Source of the DNA: Actinomycetota bacterium
GTDB taxonomy: Bacteria; Actinomycetota; Thermoleophilia; Solirubrobacterales; Solirubrobacteraceae
Direction: 5' to 3'
Length of the DNA stretch: 64,000 nt
NCBI GenBank assembly: GCA_018268595.1
Contig: JAFDWH010000004.1
Coordinates: 363,531-427,530, forward strand
Shown: positions 26,197 to 35,390 of the stretch, in pieces
Numbering within the stretch: the stretch's first letter is position 1
Layout of the letters: every line of letters begins with the position of its first letter
Position numbers and translations under genes: made by a program
The notes under the pieces: generated by a model
What the model was told of the DNA's origin: nothing
The model's input: only the letters and a program-made list of their open reading frames with translations
Database searches by the model: none

Positions 26197-26963
26197 CCGG
26201 GGCACCAGTAGGTCGTGCGGTTGTCGTCGCCCTGGCCGCGGACCTCGATCGCGGTGCCGCAGCGCGGGCAGGGTCGTCCGGCGCGGTCGTACACCTGCCG
26301 GGCCTCGGCATGCGGGAAGGCCGCGGCGGCGGCCGCGAGCATCCGCGGGCGCGCGTCGGCGATCGCCGCGAGCGCCTCCGCGTCGGACACGTCGCGGACG
26401 CGCCGCCACGGGTCGAGCCGTGCGCCCCAGCAGCCCTCGGCCTTCCAGATGTTGCCGAGACCGGCGACGATCCGCTGGTCGAGCAGCGCGTCGCCGATGC
26501 CGCGCGTGGGGTCGTCGGCGCGCAGGCGCTGCACGAACGCCGCCGCGTCGAACTCGGGCGCCAGCACGTCGGGGCCGAGCGCGGCGAGCCGCTGGTCGAA
26601 GCGCGTGCGGCCGCTCGTCATCAGCTCCAGCACCGGGCCGTCGAACTCGACCACCTCGTGCCCGCGCGCGCGGATCACGAGCCACGCGCGGCGCGGCGCC
26701 CGCCGCCAGCGCGCGCCGTGCCGGTAGACGCCCCAGGCGCCGGTCATGCGCAGGTGCGAGTGCAGCACGAGATCGCCTTCGAAGCGCAGGAACAGGTGCT
26801 TGCCGTGCGTGTCGACCTGCGTGACGGCGCGGCCGCGCAGGCGCTCGGGCCAGCGGTCGCGCGCGTGGCGTGCCTGCGGCGTGACGATCTCGTCCGGCAC
26901 CGTCCCCTCCAGCACGGGGCGGATGCGATTCGCCGCTCGCAGGATCGTGTCGCCCTCCGGCAT
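26184..26963 (-). CDS. nei: Fpg/Nei family DNA glycosylase (Nei/endonuclease VIII type)
   Basis: The 259-residue protein begins MPEGDT, where Pro1 of the mature protein is the Schiff-base nucleophile and Glu2 the acid. MPEGD is typical of Nei rather than Fpg. H2TH elements ([20 protein letters not shown]) and a C-terminal zinc finger with CPRCG and WCPGC are complete. It removes oxidised pyrimidines and nicks the strand. TACTCT (26975-26970) ends 6 nt before the ATG, which also fixes the start because nothing may precede Pro2. Confidence 0.92.
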   Translation of the reverse strand: MPEGDTILRAANRIRPVLEGTVPDEIVTPQARHARDRWPERLRGRAVTQVDTHGKHLFLRFEGDLVLHSHLRMTGAWGVYRHGARWRRAPRRAWLVIRARGHEVVEFDGPVLELMTSGRTRFDQRLAALGPDVLAPEFDAAAFVQRLRADDPTRGIGDALLDQRIVAGLGNIWKAEGCWGARLDPWRRVRDVSDAEALAAIADARPRMLAAAAAAFPHAEARQVYDRAGRPCPRCGTAIEVRGQGDDNRTTYWCPGCQR

Positions 26964-26969
26964 GACTCC

Positions 26970-26975
26970 AGAGTA
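26970..26975 (-). promoter_or_regulatory. Putative -10 box TACTCT of the Nei gene
   Basis: TACTCT on the minus strand, then GGAGTC and the ATG at 26963. A 6-nt gap predicts a leaderless mRNA. The GGAG could equally serve as a weak ribosome site if transcription starts further upstream. Confidence 0.45.
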
Positions 26976-27009
26976 GGGCGCACCGCCGGGCGGTGTGTGA
27001 CCTTCTCGC

Positions 27010-27438
27010 TCAAGCGGCCGGCTCGACCGGCACGTCCGCCGGCAGCGCGATCTCCTGCGGCGGCGCGCCCTCGGCCGCCTCCCAGGAGGCGTAGGCGACG
27101 CCGTCGCGGCCCTCGTGCGGGGCGGAGCCGCCGAGCGCGAGCAGCACGAGGCGATTCGCTCTGCGGTTGACGAGCTGGCGGCGCACCTCGGGCGCGACAC
27201 GTGCGAGGCCGCCCGTCGGGACGCTGCGCTCCTCGCCTTCGAGCATGAGCGACAGCTCGCCCTCGAGCACGAGGTAGACCTCCTCCTGGCGCTCGTGGCG
27301 ATGGATGCGGCCGGCCTGGCCGGGCTGCAGCACGATCAGGTTGAGCCCGAACGTGGAGACGCCCAGCTCCGCGCGCAGGCGCTGGAAGCGCTCGTCGGTG
27401 TCCAGGTTGAGCTGCGCGAAGTCGGCGCCGGGCTCCAT
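27010..27438 (-). CDS. Cupin-fold protein
   Basis: A single-domain cupin of 142 residues. IHRHERQEEVYLVLEGELSL holds the metal-site His-x-His and Glu of cupin motif 1, and the second motif is weaker. Small proteins of this kind bind metals or small ligands or act as dioxygenases or isomerases. No function can be assigned. It is not RmlC. TAGGAT (27452-27447) lies 8 nt before its ATG. It stands just downstream of Lhr. Confidence 0.8.
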   Translation of the reverse strand: MEPGADFAQLNLDTDERFQRLRAELGVSTFGLNLIVLQPGQAGRIHRHERQEEVYLVLEGELSLMLEGEERSVPTGGLARVAPEVRRQLVNRRANRLVLLALGGSAPHEGRDGVAYASWEAAEGAPPQEIALPADVPVEPAA

Positions 27439-27446
27439 CGACGGGG

Positions 27447-27452
27447 ATCCTA
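27447..27452 (-). promoter_or_regulatory. Putative -10 box TAGGAT of the cupin gene
   Basis: Eight nt before the ATG at 27438, located right at the end of the Lhr coding region. Confidence 0.4.
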
Positions 27453-27453
27453 C

Positions 27454-30400
27454 TCAGGCGCTCAGCGTCAGCCGCCGCGGGCCGGCGCGGAAGCCGACCG
27501 CCGCGAGCGCGGCCTCCCACGGCGTGCCCATCACCGGCTCGCCGTCGACCTTCTCCAGCGCGATGCGTCTGACGCGGCCGGCCGTCGCGTGGTCGGCGAG
27601 CGCCTGGAGCGCCGGCGCGACGCGCGGATCGTCGGCGTCGACCAGCGTCTGGAGCGCTCTGCCGCCGCGCTCGACGTAGAGGACCGGCTCGGAGCCGGCG
27701 AGGACGACGAGCGCGCCCGGGGTGCGCGAGGGGCGGCGGCCGGCGCGCTCCGGGCCCTCCCGCTTCGGCCACGGCAGCGCCGCGCCGTACGGCTGCGCCG
27801 GGTCGGTCGCGGACAGCACGCGCGGCTCGGCCTCCTCGGGCGCCTTCTGCGCGCGCAGCCGCTCGACCGCGCCGGGCAGCGCGAACTGCGCGCCGCCGAG
27901 GCCCTCGACGAAGTAGCCGCGGCGGGCGACGCCGAGCGTCTCGAGCTGGCTCAGCTCGGGATAGAGCGCCGAGAAGCCGCCGGGCACGCCCTCGGCGAGC
28001 ACCAGCTCGCGCGTGAGGATGCCGTAGCGCTCGAGCAGCAGCTCGGCGAGCGCGCGCCGCTTGACGGACGGATCGAGCGGCTGCGCGGGCACCTCGAACA
28101 GCGGCGCCGTCAGCGACCAGCGGCCCTGCACCTGCGCCTGCGCGCCGCCGCGGCGGGAGGAGAAGCGCCGGCCCGCTCGACCGGCCCGCGCGGCGGCGCT
28201 ACGCTGCGCCCGTGCGAGCGTCAGGCGCGGCGCGCGCAACGGCGCGAACGCGTCGTTCGTCACCTCGCCCGCCCAGGCGAGGTCCCACAGCGCCTCCTGC
28301 AGCTCCTCTGGCGCGAGCTCGACGTCGATCAGCAGGTCGGTGAAGAAGCAGGAGCCTCTCGCCAGCCGCTCGCGCACCGCCGCGTGCGCCGGCGTGTCGG
28401 GCGCATCGCCTCTGACCGGCGGCGGCCCGACCAACGGCGCGTCCTCGCGGAAGTAGAGCGCGACGCGCCCGGAGTTGCGACCGAGCGCGCCGGCGCCGAC
28501 CCACACCAGCTCGCCGCTCGCGCACAGCGCGTCCATCCACGTCGCCGAGTAGGCGCCGACGCGGCGCGGCAGCACCTCCTGCTCCCACGTCTCCGGCGTC
28601 AGCGCGAGGCCCTGCAGCGGGACGAGCTGCTCGCGCAGGCGGTCCACGCCCGCGCCGCCGGCCGGATGCTTGTCGACGCCCTGCCAGCTGGGCAGGAAGG
28701 CCGCGAAGGCGCGCTGGTCGGCTGGCTCGATCTCCTTGCGCAGAACCGCGAGCGAGGCGCGGCGCAGCCGGCGCAGCACGTCTGCGTCGCACCACTCGCG
28801 CTCCGTGCCGCCGGGGCGCAGCTCGCCGCGCACCAGCTCGCCGGCGCGCTCCAGCTCCGCGAGCGCGGGCGTGACGTCGAGCCCGTAGCGGGCGCGCGGG
28901 TCGGCGGTCGGGAACGGCCCGTGCGTCTGCGCGTAGCGGCGCATGAGCTTGCGCAGCGCGTCCGGCACGTCGGCGAGGAACGCCTCCGGCAGGCCACCGG
29001 GCGGCACGACGCCGAGCGCGTCGCGGTAGAGGCCCGCGTCGGCCGCGTCGATCCAGCGGCGCTCGCCGCCGATCCGCACGAGCACCGCACGCCGCTCGCG
29101 GGTCAGCTCGGCCAGCAGCGCATCGGCGTCGATGCCGTCGTGCACGCGCTGCACGGCCTCGGCGGCGGTCAGGTCGCCGACGCGGCGCAGCACGTCGTGC
29201 AGCTCGTCGCGCGTGGCCGCACGGGTGCGCTCGGAGCGGTGCTGGAGGTCGTCCTCGACCTGGGTCAGGGCGTCGGCGTCGATCAGCTCGCGCAGCTCGT
29301 CCTGGCCGAGCAGCTCGCGCAGCAGGTCGCGGTCGAGCGAGAGGGCGGCCGCTCGCCGCTCGGCGTTCGGCGTGTCGCCCTCGTACATGTACGTCGCGAC
29401 GTAGTCGAACAGCAGCGAGGAGGCGAAGGGCGAGGCGGTCGCCGTCTCGACCTCGACGACGGACAGCTCGCGGCGGTGGAGCTTCGTCAGCAGGTCGCGC
29501 AGGCCCGGCAGGTCGAGCACGTCGCGCAGGCACTCGCGGTAGGTCTCGAGGATGATTGGGAACTCGCCGTAGCGCTTGGCGACCTCCAGCAGCGTCTGCG
29601 ACTTCAGCCGCTGCTGCCACAAGGGCGTGCGCTTGCCCGGGTAGGCGCGCGGGATCAGCAGCGAGCGGCCGGCGTTCTCGCGGAAGCGTGCGCCGAACAG
29701 CGCTGAGCCGGACAGCTCGGCGACGACCGCGTCCTCCAGCTCGTCCGGCTCGATCAAGGCGATGTCCGCGCCGGGCGGCTCGTCGGCGTCGGGCAGGTGG
29801 ACGATGATCCCGTCGTCGGACCAGATCGCGTCCGCCTCCAGCCCGAGCTGGTCGCGGATGCGGGCGGACAGGGCGAGCCCCCAGGCCGCGTGGATGCGAC
29901 CGCCGTACGGGGACAGCACGCACAGCCGCCAGTCGCCGATCTCGTCGCGGAAGCGCTCGATCACGATCGTGCGATCCGACGGGATCACGCGCGTGGCCTG
30001 CTGCTGTTCTGCCAGGTAGTCGAGCAGGTTGCGCGCGGCCAGCTCGTCGAGGTCGTAGTCGCGCGCGAGGTCCTCGGCGCATCTGTCGACCGCGGTGCGC
30101 GCGAAGGCGCCGATCGCCTCGCCCAGCTCCTTCGGACGCCCCACGCCGTCGCCCTTCCAGAACGGGATCGCGCCCGGCGCGCCCGGCGCGGGCGTGACGA
30201 CCACGCGGTCGCGGCCGATCTCCTCGATCCGCCAGGAGCTGGCGCCGAGCAGGAACGTCTGCCCGGGGCGCGCCTCGTAGACCATCTCCTCGTCCAGCTC
30301 GCCGACGCGGCGGCCGTCGGGGAGGGTGACCATGTACAGGCCGCGGTCGGGGATCGTGCCGGCGTTCGTGACGGCGAGCTGGCGCGCGCCTCTGCGCGGG

Positions 30401-31908
30401 CGGATCGTGCCGGCGACGCGATCCCACACGATCCGCGGGCGCAGCTCGGCGAACTCGGACGACGGGTAGCGGCCGTCGAGCATGTCGAGCACGTTCTCCA
30501 ACTGGGCGCGGGAGAGGTCGGCGTACGTGTAGGTGCGCGTGACGAGCGCGTGCAGGTCGTCGACGGAGACCGGCTCCTCGCCCGGCCCGTCGCTCGCCGC
30601 GGCGATCGCGACGACCTGCTGCGCGAGCACGTCGAGCGGGTTGCGCGGCACGACGGTCGGCTCGATCGCCCCGTCGCGCATCCGTCTCGCGACGACCGCG
30701 CACTCCAGCAGGTCGGCGCGGAACTTGGGGAAGATGCGGCCCTTGGAGACGTCGCCGACGTTGTGGCCGGCGCGGCCGATCCGCTGAAGGCCGGCCGCGA
30801 CCGACTTCGGCGACTCGACCTGCAGGACGAGGTCGACGGCGCCCATGTCGATCCCAAGCTCCAGCGACGAAGTCGCGACGATGCAGGGGATCTCGCCCGC
30901 CTTCAGCAGCTCCTCGACGACGAGCCGCTCCTCGCGCGCGAGCGAGCCGTGGTGGGCGCGGGCGATCTCGACGGGCGGGCCGGCGTCCTCGCCGCCGGCC
31001 AGCTCGTTCAAGCGCAGCGCGATCCGCTCGGCGCTGCGGCGGTTGTTGACGAACAGGATGGTCGAGCGGTGCTGCTGGATCAGCTTCAGCAGCTCGGGAT
31101 AGATCGCCGGCCAGATCGAGCGGCGCGTCGCCTCGGTGCCGCCGTTGAGCGGGTCGAGGTCGGGCGCGGGCGTGGCGTCCGGCTCGACCATCGACTCGAC
31201 TGGGACGTGGATCTTCAGGTCGAGCGGCTTGCGCACGCCGGTGTCGACGATCCGGCATCTGCGGCGCGGGCCGACCATGAAGCGGCCGACCTCCTCCAGC
31301 GGGTTCTGCGTCGCCGACAGGCCGATCCGCTGGACCTCGCGCTCGGCCAGCGCGTCGAGCCGCTCGAGCGTCAGCGCGAGGTGCGCGCCGCGCTTCGTCC
31401 CGGCGACCGCGTGGATCTCGTCAACGATCACCCACTCCGCGCCCTTGAGGATCTCCCGCGCGCGGGAGGTGAGCATCAGGTAGAGCGACTCAGGCGTGGT
31501 GATGAGGACGTCGGGCGGCTCGCGCAGCATCTGCTGGCGCTCTCTCTGCGGTGTGTCGCCCGTGCGGATCGCGACGCGCAGGTCCGCGCCGATGCCCTTC
31601 AGCGGCGCGCGCAGGTTGCGCTCGATGTCGTACGAGAGCGCCTTGAGCGGGGAGACGTAGACGAGGCGGGTGCGCTGCTCGTCTTCCTCCCGCGTGCGGC
31701 CACTCGCCAGCCGGTCGAGCGCCCACAGGAACGCCGCGAGCGTCTTGCCGGAGCCGGTCGGCGCCGAGATCAGCACGTGCTCGCCGGTCGCGATCGCCGG
31801 CCATGCCTGCGCCTGCGCCTCCGTCGGCCGCTCGAACGCACGCACGAACCACTCGCGCGTCTGCGCAGCGAACGCGTCGAGCGGCGAGGAAAGGGCGGAC
31901 CGCGGCAT
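27454..31908 (-). CDS. lhr: Lhr-type ATP-dependent helicase (large helicase-related protein)
   Basis: The 1484-residue protein is close to the length of other bacterial full-length Lhr proteins. The helicase core has APTGSGKTLAAFLWALDRL (motif I), VDEIHAV (II), LSATQNP (III) and QRIGRAGHN (VI). A winged helix and the Lhr-specific domain follow, then the long C-terminal domain of tandem winged helices. In mycobacteria Lhr is a 3'-5' helicase induced by DNA damage. Several Lhr homologues open with a start as here, directly at SPLDAFAAQTREWFVRAFE. The frame is intact throughout. Confidence 0.95.
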   Translation of the reverse strand: MPRSALSSPLDAFAAQTREWFVRAFERPTEAQAQAWPAIATGEHVLISAPTGSGKTLAAFLWALDRLASGRTREEDEQRTRLVYVSPLKALSYDIERNLRAPLKGIGADLRVAIRTGDTPQRERQQMLREPPDVLITTPESLYLMLTSRAREILKGAEWVIVDEIHAVAGTKRGAHLALTLERLDALAEREVQRIGLSATQNPLEEVGRFMVGPRRRCRIVDTGVRKPLDLKIHVPVESMVEPDATPAPDLDPLNGGTEATRRSIWPAIYPELLKLIQQHRSTILFVNNRRSAERIALRLNELAGGEDAGPPVEIARAHHGSLAREERLVVEELLKAGEIPCIVATSSLELGIDMGAVDLVLQVESPKSVAAGLQRIGRAGHNVGDVSKGRIFPKFRADLLECAVVARRMRDGAIEPTVVPRNPLDVLAQQVVAIAAASDGPGEEPVSVDDLHALVTRTYTYADLSRAQLENVLDMLDGRYPSSEFAELRPRIVWDRVAGTIRPRRGARQLAVTNAGTIPDRGLYMVTLPDGRRVGELDEEMVYEARPGQTFLLGASSWRIEEIGRDRVVVTPAPGAPGAIPFWKGDGVGRPKELGEAIGAFARTAVDRCAEDLARDYDLDELAARNLLDYLAEQQQATRVIPSDRTIVIERFRDEIGDWRLCVLSPYGGRIHAAWGLALSARIRDQLGLEADAIWSDDGIIVHLPDADEPPGADIALIEPDELEDAVVAELSGSALFGARFRENAGRSLLIPRAYPGKRTPLWQQRLKSQTLLEVAKRYGEFPIILETYRECLRDVLDLPGLRDLLTKLHRRELSVVEVETATASPFASSLLFDYVATYMYEGDTPNAERRAAALSLDRDLLRELLGQDELRELIDADALTQVEDDLQHRSERTRAATRDELHDVLRRVGDLTAAEAVQRVHDGIDADALLAELTRERRAVLVRIGGERRWIDAADAGLYRDALGVVPPGGLPEAFLADVPDALRKLMRRYAQTHGPFPTADPRARYGLDVTPALAELERAGELVRGELRPGGTEREWCDADVLRRLRRASLAVLRKEIEPADQRAFAAFLPSWQGVDKHPAGGAGVDRLREQLVPLQGLALTPETWEQEVLPRRVGAYSATWMDALCASGELVWVGAGALGRNSGRVALYFREDAPLVGPPPVRGDAPDTPAHAAVRERLARGSCFFTDLLIDVELAPEELQEALWDLAWAGEVTNDAFAPLRAPRLTLARAQRSAAARAGRAGRRFSSRRGGAQAQVQGRWSLTAPLFEVPAQPLDPSVKRRALAELLLERYGILTRELVLAEGVPGGFSALYPELSQLETLGVARRGYFVEGLGGAQFALPGAVERLRAQKAPEEAEPRVLSATDPAQPYGAALPWPKREGPERAGRRPSRTPGALVVLAGSEPVLYVERGGRALQTLVDADDPRVAPALQALADHATAGRVRRIALEKVDGEPVMGTPWEAALAAVGFRAGPRRLTLSA

Positions 31909-31975
31909 CGGCTCAACCGAGCCTAGCGGCGGAATGGCGGAATCTCTGCCGCCTTGAGGCTGAATCGTCGCAGAG

Positions 31976-31981
31976 TATGGT
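31976..31981 (+). promoter_or_regulatory. Putative -10 box TATGGT of vapBC-1
   Basis: TATGGT ends 7 nt before the GTG at 31989. This decides the start, because the ATG inside the box (31977) would add four residues that VapB proteins lack. Confidence 0.5.
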
Positions 31982-31988
31982 TGTACGG

Positions 31989-32234
31989 GTGAAGACGACC
32001 GTAGATATTGCCGAGGCGATGCTGAGAGAGGCCAAGCTGATCGCCGCCCGCGAGGGCACCACGCTCAAGGCGCTTGTCGAGGAGGGCCTGCGGCGCGTCA
32101 TCGACGAGCGCGAGCGGCAGAAGACCGGATTCAGACTGCGAGACGTCCGATACGGAGACAGCATCGGGGCGTCGGGAATCGACCCCAACGACTGGATGTC
32201 CATCAAGCACCTCGTCCGCGGTGCCGGCGGATGA
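31989..32234 (+). CDS. vapB: VapB-type antitoxin (DUF2191-like)
   Basis: The 81-residue protein begins (V/M)KTTVDIAEAMLREAKLIA, the usual ribbon-helix-helix start of actinobacterial VapB antitoxins, continuing AAREGTTLKALVEEGLRRVI. The C-terminal 35 residues, with RLRDVRYGDSIG, would wrap the toxin. It autoregulates its operon in known systems. The stop overlaps the toxin start by 4 bp (ATGA). Divergent from lhr across 80 bp. Confidence 0.88.
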   Translation: MKTTVDIAEAMLREAKLIAAREGTTLKALVEEGLRRVIDERERQKTGFRLRDVRYGDSIGASGIDPNDWMSIKHLVRGAGG

Positions 32235-32665
32235 TCGCGATCGACTCGAACATCCTCGTCTACGCACACCGGCCCGGGTACGACTTCAACGACGAAGCGT
32301 TCGAGCTGCTGCAAGACCTGGCGAACGGGTCACAGCCTTGGGCGATTCCATTCCCGTGCGTCCACGAGTTCGTGCGCAACGTGACCGATTCGCGCATCTA
32401 CGCCAGCCCCACCCCGCTCGACGTCGCACTCGACCAGGTCGCTGCCTGGGCCGAGGCGCCCTCGCTTCGTCTGCTGAGCGAAGGGCGTCGCCACGTCGAG
32501 CTGCTGTCACGGATCGCGATCGGCGGCCGGGCCGTCGGAGCCAAGATCCACGACGCGCGGATCGCGGCGATCTGCCTCGACCACAGCGTCAACGAACTGT
32601 GGACCGCAGATCGCGACTTCAGCCGGTTCCCCGACCTCAAGACCCGCAATCCGTTCGTGGGCTGA
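32231..32665 (+). CDS. vapC: VapC-type PIN-domain toxin
   Basis: The 144-residue PIN domain has all acidic residues of the active site: Asp5 in MIAIDSNILVYA, Glu in CVHEFV, Asp in IHDARIAAI and Asp in TADRDFSRF. VapC toxins are Mg-dependent ribonucleases that cut tRNA or rRNA. Partner antitoxin overlaps upstream. Frame complete, so the module looks functional. Confidence 0.9.
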   Translation: MIAIDSNILVYAHRPGYDFNDEAFELLQDLANGSQPWAIPFPCVHEFVRNVTDSRIYASPTPLDVALDQVAAWAEAPSLRLLSEGRRHVELLSRIAIGGRAVGAKIHDARIAAICLDHSVNELWTADRDFSRFPDLKTRNPFVG

Positions 32666-32672
32666 GGCGCCG

Positions 32673-33383
32673 TTACGGCGCGCCCAGCCCCGCCAGCTCG
32701 CGCGCCCGCAGGAACACCCCGTCGATCATCGGCTCCGTCAGGCGGCCGGTGAACGTGTTCTGCTGACTCGGGTGGTAGCAGCCGAGCAGCGACAGGCGGG
32801 CGCGCGGGGCCGCCGGCAGCTCGGCGCCGTGGCCGAAGCGGGGGCGTGGGCGCGGGACCGGCTCGCCGAGCGCGGCGCGGGCGCGCAGCGCCGCCGCCCA
32901 GGCGAAGCCGCCGAGGCACACGACGACGCGCACGTCGCGCAGCAGCTCCAGCTCGCGCAGCAGGTACGGGAAGCAGTTGTCGCGCTCGGCCGGCAGCGGC
33001 TTGTTCGCCGGCGGGGCGCAGCGGACGGCCGCCGTCACGTACGCGCCGCGCAGCTCCAGGCCGTCGTCGCGCGCGACCGACGTCGGCTGGTTCGCGAGCC
33101 CGCAGCGCCACATCGACGCGAACAGCCAGTCGCCCGAGCGGTCGCCGGTGAAGACGCGCCCGGTGCGGTTGCCGCCGTGCGCCGCCGGCGCGAGCCCGAG
33201 CACGAGGATCGGGGCGGCCGGGTCGCCGAAGCCGGTGATCGGCCGGCCCCAGTACCGCTGGTCGGCGAACGCCGCGCGCTTCTCCGCCGCGACGCGCTCG
33301 CGCCAGTCGACGAGCCGCGGGCAGCTGCGGCAGGCGACGACCTCGGCGTCCAGCGCCGCGAGCGCGGCGGCGCGCTCGCTCAC
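32673..33383 (-). CDS. Uracil-DNA glycosylase, Fe-S family (family 4/5, UdgB-like)
   Basis: The 236-residue protein has the family motif GLAPAAHGGNRTGRVFTGDRSG and the C-terminal LLGCYHPSQQNTFTGRL. Four cysteines placed for a 4Fe-4S cluster are ACRSC near residue 18, VRCAPPANKP and ERDNC. GLAPAAHG with Ala instead of Glu or Asp at the activating position is typical of family 5 (UdgB). It excises uracil and some damaged bases. The GTG start overlaps the TetR stop (GTGA), so both are on one transcript. Confidence 0.9.
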   Translation of the reverse strand: MSERAAALAALDAEVVACRSCPRLVDWRERVAAEKRAAFADQRYWGRPITGFGDPAAPILVLGLAPAAHGGNRTGRVFTGDRSGDWLFASMWRCGLANQPTSVARDDGLELRGAYVTAAVRCAPPANKPLPAERDNCFPYLLRELELLRDVRVVVCLGGFAWAAALRARAALGEPVPRPRPRFGHGAELPAAPRARLSLLGCYHPSQQNTFTGRLTEPMIDGVFLRARELAGLGAP

Positions 33384-34045
33384 GCGAGCGCCGGCGGCTC
33401 CAGCCCGAGCAGACCGAACGCGAAGCGCTCGATCACCGGCTGCAGGTCGGCCGACTGCTTCGGCTCGCCGAGCCGCAGCTGACGCGAGACCAGCTCCGCG
33501 ATCGCACCGACGATCGCGAACGCGTCGAGCGGGTCCCGGAAGCGGGGCAGCACGCCCTCTTGCGCATGCGACTCGTTCTCGCTGAACAGCACCTGCGCGA
33601 ATCTCGCGACGATCTCGTCGCGGCGGCGCATCGCGGCGGGGCCGGCGCCGATTATCTCGACGAGCAGCGTCTGCGCCTCGTTCGGGTACTCGTCGATCAC
33701 GACGAGGAACTCGCGCATCCCCTCGCGCATGCGGGCCACGGGGTCGTCGCCCGCCTGTGCGACGGCGCCGAGGATGCGCGTCATCAGCACCTGGAAGGCG
33801 GCGTCGAACAGCGCGAGGATGCACTCCTCCTTGTTGGCGAAGTGCTCGTAGAAGGTCGCCTTCGACATGCCGGCGGCGCGGCTGATCGATTCGGCGCTCG
33901 CGTCGGCGTAGCCGGTCGTCGCGAACACCGACGCGGCGGCCTCGAACAAGCGCTCGCGCTGCTGCGCGAGCCGGACCTCGAGCGGCGGGGCGTGACGACC
34001 GCGCGGCACCGGGGGACGGGAGTGGGTGCGATCCGGGCTTGCCAT
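33380..34045 (-). CDS. TetR family transcriptional regulator
   Basis: The 221-residue protein has the N-terminal TetR HTH (about 25-70: LFEAAASVFATTGYADASAE, SISRAAGMSKATFYEHFANKEE) and a helical ligand domain without specific motifs. ATG 34045 is chosen because the longer frame to 34312 is Arg/Pro-rich, unlike any TetR. A TACACT box on the minus strand lies 15 nt upstream of the ATG. It would control itself and the coupled glycosylase gene. The ligand is unknown. Confidence 0.88.
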   Translation of the reverse strand: MASPDRTHSRPPVPRGRHAPPLEVRLAQQRERLFEAAASVFATTGYADASAESISRAAGMSKATFYEHFANKEECILALFDAAFQVLMTRILGAVAQAGDDPVARMREGMREFLVVIDEYPNEAQTLLVEIIGAGPAAMRRRDEIVARFAQVLFSENESHAQEGVLPRFRDPLDAFAIVGAIAELVSRQLRLGEPKQSADLQPVIERFAFGLLGLEPPALA

Positions 34046-34397
34046 CGCGCGATCCAGGTGAGTGTAACCCCGCTGAGGTGAAACCGCCGTGTGGCGATGC
34101 GCGCGCGCCACGCTCAGCGCCAGCGTGGGCGTCGCTGCCGGCGGTGGCGGTCGTGGTGCGGGCGCAGCGCGCGGGGGAGGCATCGCTCCGCCGCCGTCTC
34201 GGCCCGCTCGGCGGCCGCGAACGCGGCGTGCAGGACGCCGTCCACGCAGGCCTCGCGCCAGCGGGCGGCCGGGGGTCTCCGGCGGGTCTTCCTGCGAACG
34301 CGCATGTACCACTGTTGCCCGCGAGCGCCTCGCGCGTCACGTGCGACGTATGCAAGTGCACAGGTTCGGCACGGGATGTCCGTGCGGATCGGCGCGA
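34046..34397. other. 352-bp gap between TetR and rmlB
   Basis: No recognisable gene. The TetR promoter region is at the left end, with two GGTGA words (34057-34080) around TACACT that could be operator half-sites. The rest is GC-rich sequence holding one weak small frame on the minus strand (34114-34305). The rmlB stop lies at the right edge. Confidence 0.5.
34114..34305 (-). CDS. Possible small basic protein (63 residues)
   Basis: Starts MRVRRKTRRRPPAARWREA and continues with VDGVLHAAFAAAERAETAAE, ending in a His/Arg-rich tail. The middle is helix-like, the ends are low-complexity. No Shine-Dalgarno sequence. It is the only frame in the gap with an ATG and a plausible length, but composition alone could produce it. 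Confidence 0.25.
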   Translation of the reverse strand: MRVRRKTRRRPPAARWREACVDGVLHAAFAAAERAETAAERCLPRALRPHHDRHRRQRRPRWR

Positions 34398-35390
34398 CTA
34401 TCCGAGCGCGCGCCCGTACTGACGCTCGTAGTACTCGCGGTAGTCGCCGGAGCGGATCGGCTCCCACCACCAGGCGTTCTCGCGGTACCAGGCGACCGTC
34501 TGCTCGAGCCCCTCGGCGAAGTGCACCTGCGCCTCCCAGCCGAGCGCGCGCAGCTTCTCGGAGGAGAGCGAGTAGCGGCGGTCGTGGCCGGGACGGTCCG
34601 TCACATGCTCGATCAGCGACGCGTCGTTGCCGGTGAGCGAGACGATCCGCTCGACGACCTCGATGTTCGGGCACTCGTCGGGACCACCGCAGTTGTAGAC
34701 CTCGCCGGGCGCGCCGTGCGCGAGCGCGTGCCCGATCCCGCGACCGAAGTCCTCGACGTAGAGCCAGTTGCGCACCTGCATCCCGTCGCCGTAGACGGGC
34801 AGCTTGTCGCCGTGCAGGGCGTTCAGCACCATCAGCGGGATCAGCTTCTCGGGGTACTGGTAGGGCCCGTAGTTGTTCGATCCGCGGCAGATGACCGTCT
34901 CCAGCCCGTACGTGTGGAAGTAGCTGGCGACGAGCAGGTCCGCGCCCGTCTTGGTCGCGGAGTACGGGCTCGACGGCTGCAGCGGCGACTCCTCCGTGAA
35001 CGAGCCCTCCTCGATCGAGCCGTACACCTCGTCGGTCGAGACCTGCAGGAAGCGCACGCCCGCCGCGCGCGCCGCCTCGAGCAGCACGTAGGTGCCGATC
35101 GCGTTCGTGCGCAGGAACGCGTCGGGGTCGGCGATCGAGCGGTCGACGTGCGTCTCGGCGGCGAAGTTGACGACTGCGTCGACGCCCTCGATCGCGTCCG
35201 CGACGGCGTCGGGATCCTCGATCGCGCCGTGCACGAAGCGGACCTGGTCGAGCGTGTCGTGAAGGTTCTCCCTGCGGCCGGCGTACGTCAGCTTGTCGAG
35301 CACCACGACGTCGTCGCCGTGATCGCGGACGCGCAGGCGGACGAAGTTCGAGCCGATGAAGCCCGCTCCGCCGCAGACGAGCAGCTTCAT
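34398..35390 (-). CDS. rmlB: dTDP-glucose 4,6-dehydratase
   Basis: The protein of 330 residues is a short-chain-type NAD enzyme with GGAGFIGSNFVR, VSTDEVYGSIEEGSF, the catalytic YSATKTGADLL (Tyr-x3-Lys) and NNYGPYQYPEKLIPL. These are specific to RmlB. It converts dTDP-glucose to dTDP-4-keto-6-deoxyglucose, the second step of dTDP-rhamnose synthesis. The ATG overlaps the rmlD stop by 4 bp, giving the order rmlA-rmlD-rmlB on one transcript. Confidence 0.96.
   Translation of the reverse strand: MKLLVCGGAGFIGSNFVRLRVRDHGDDVVVLDKLTYAGRRENLHDTLDQVRFVHGAIEDPDAVADAIEGVDAVVNFAAETHVDRSIADPDAFLRTNAIGTYVLLEAARAAGVRFLQVSTDEVYGSIEEGSFTEESPLQPSSPYSATKTGADLLVASYFHTYGLETVICRGSNNYGPYQYPEKLIPLMVLNALHGDKLPVYGDGMQVRNWLYVEDFGRGIGHALAHGAPGEVYNCGGPDECPNIEVVERIVSLTGNDASLIEHVTDRPGHDRRYSLSSEKLRALGWEAQVHFAEGLEQTVAWYRENAWWWEPIRSGDYREYYERQYGRALG

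Noticed and set aside
27010-27438. This cupin as the missing RmlC
   Set aside because: It lacks RmlC length and catalytic His/Tyr motifs, and lies 7 kb from the rml genes behind lhr. The cupin at 55.5 kb fails for the same sequence reasons.
32673-34361. A 562-codon minus-strand frame including the uracil-DNA glycosylase
   Set aside because: Upstream of 33383 it overlaps the TetR gene in another frame and shows no domain.
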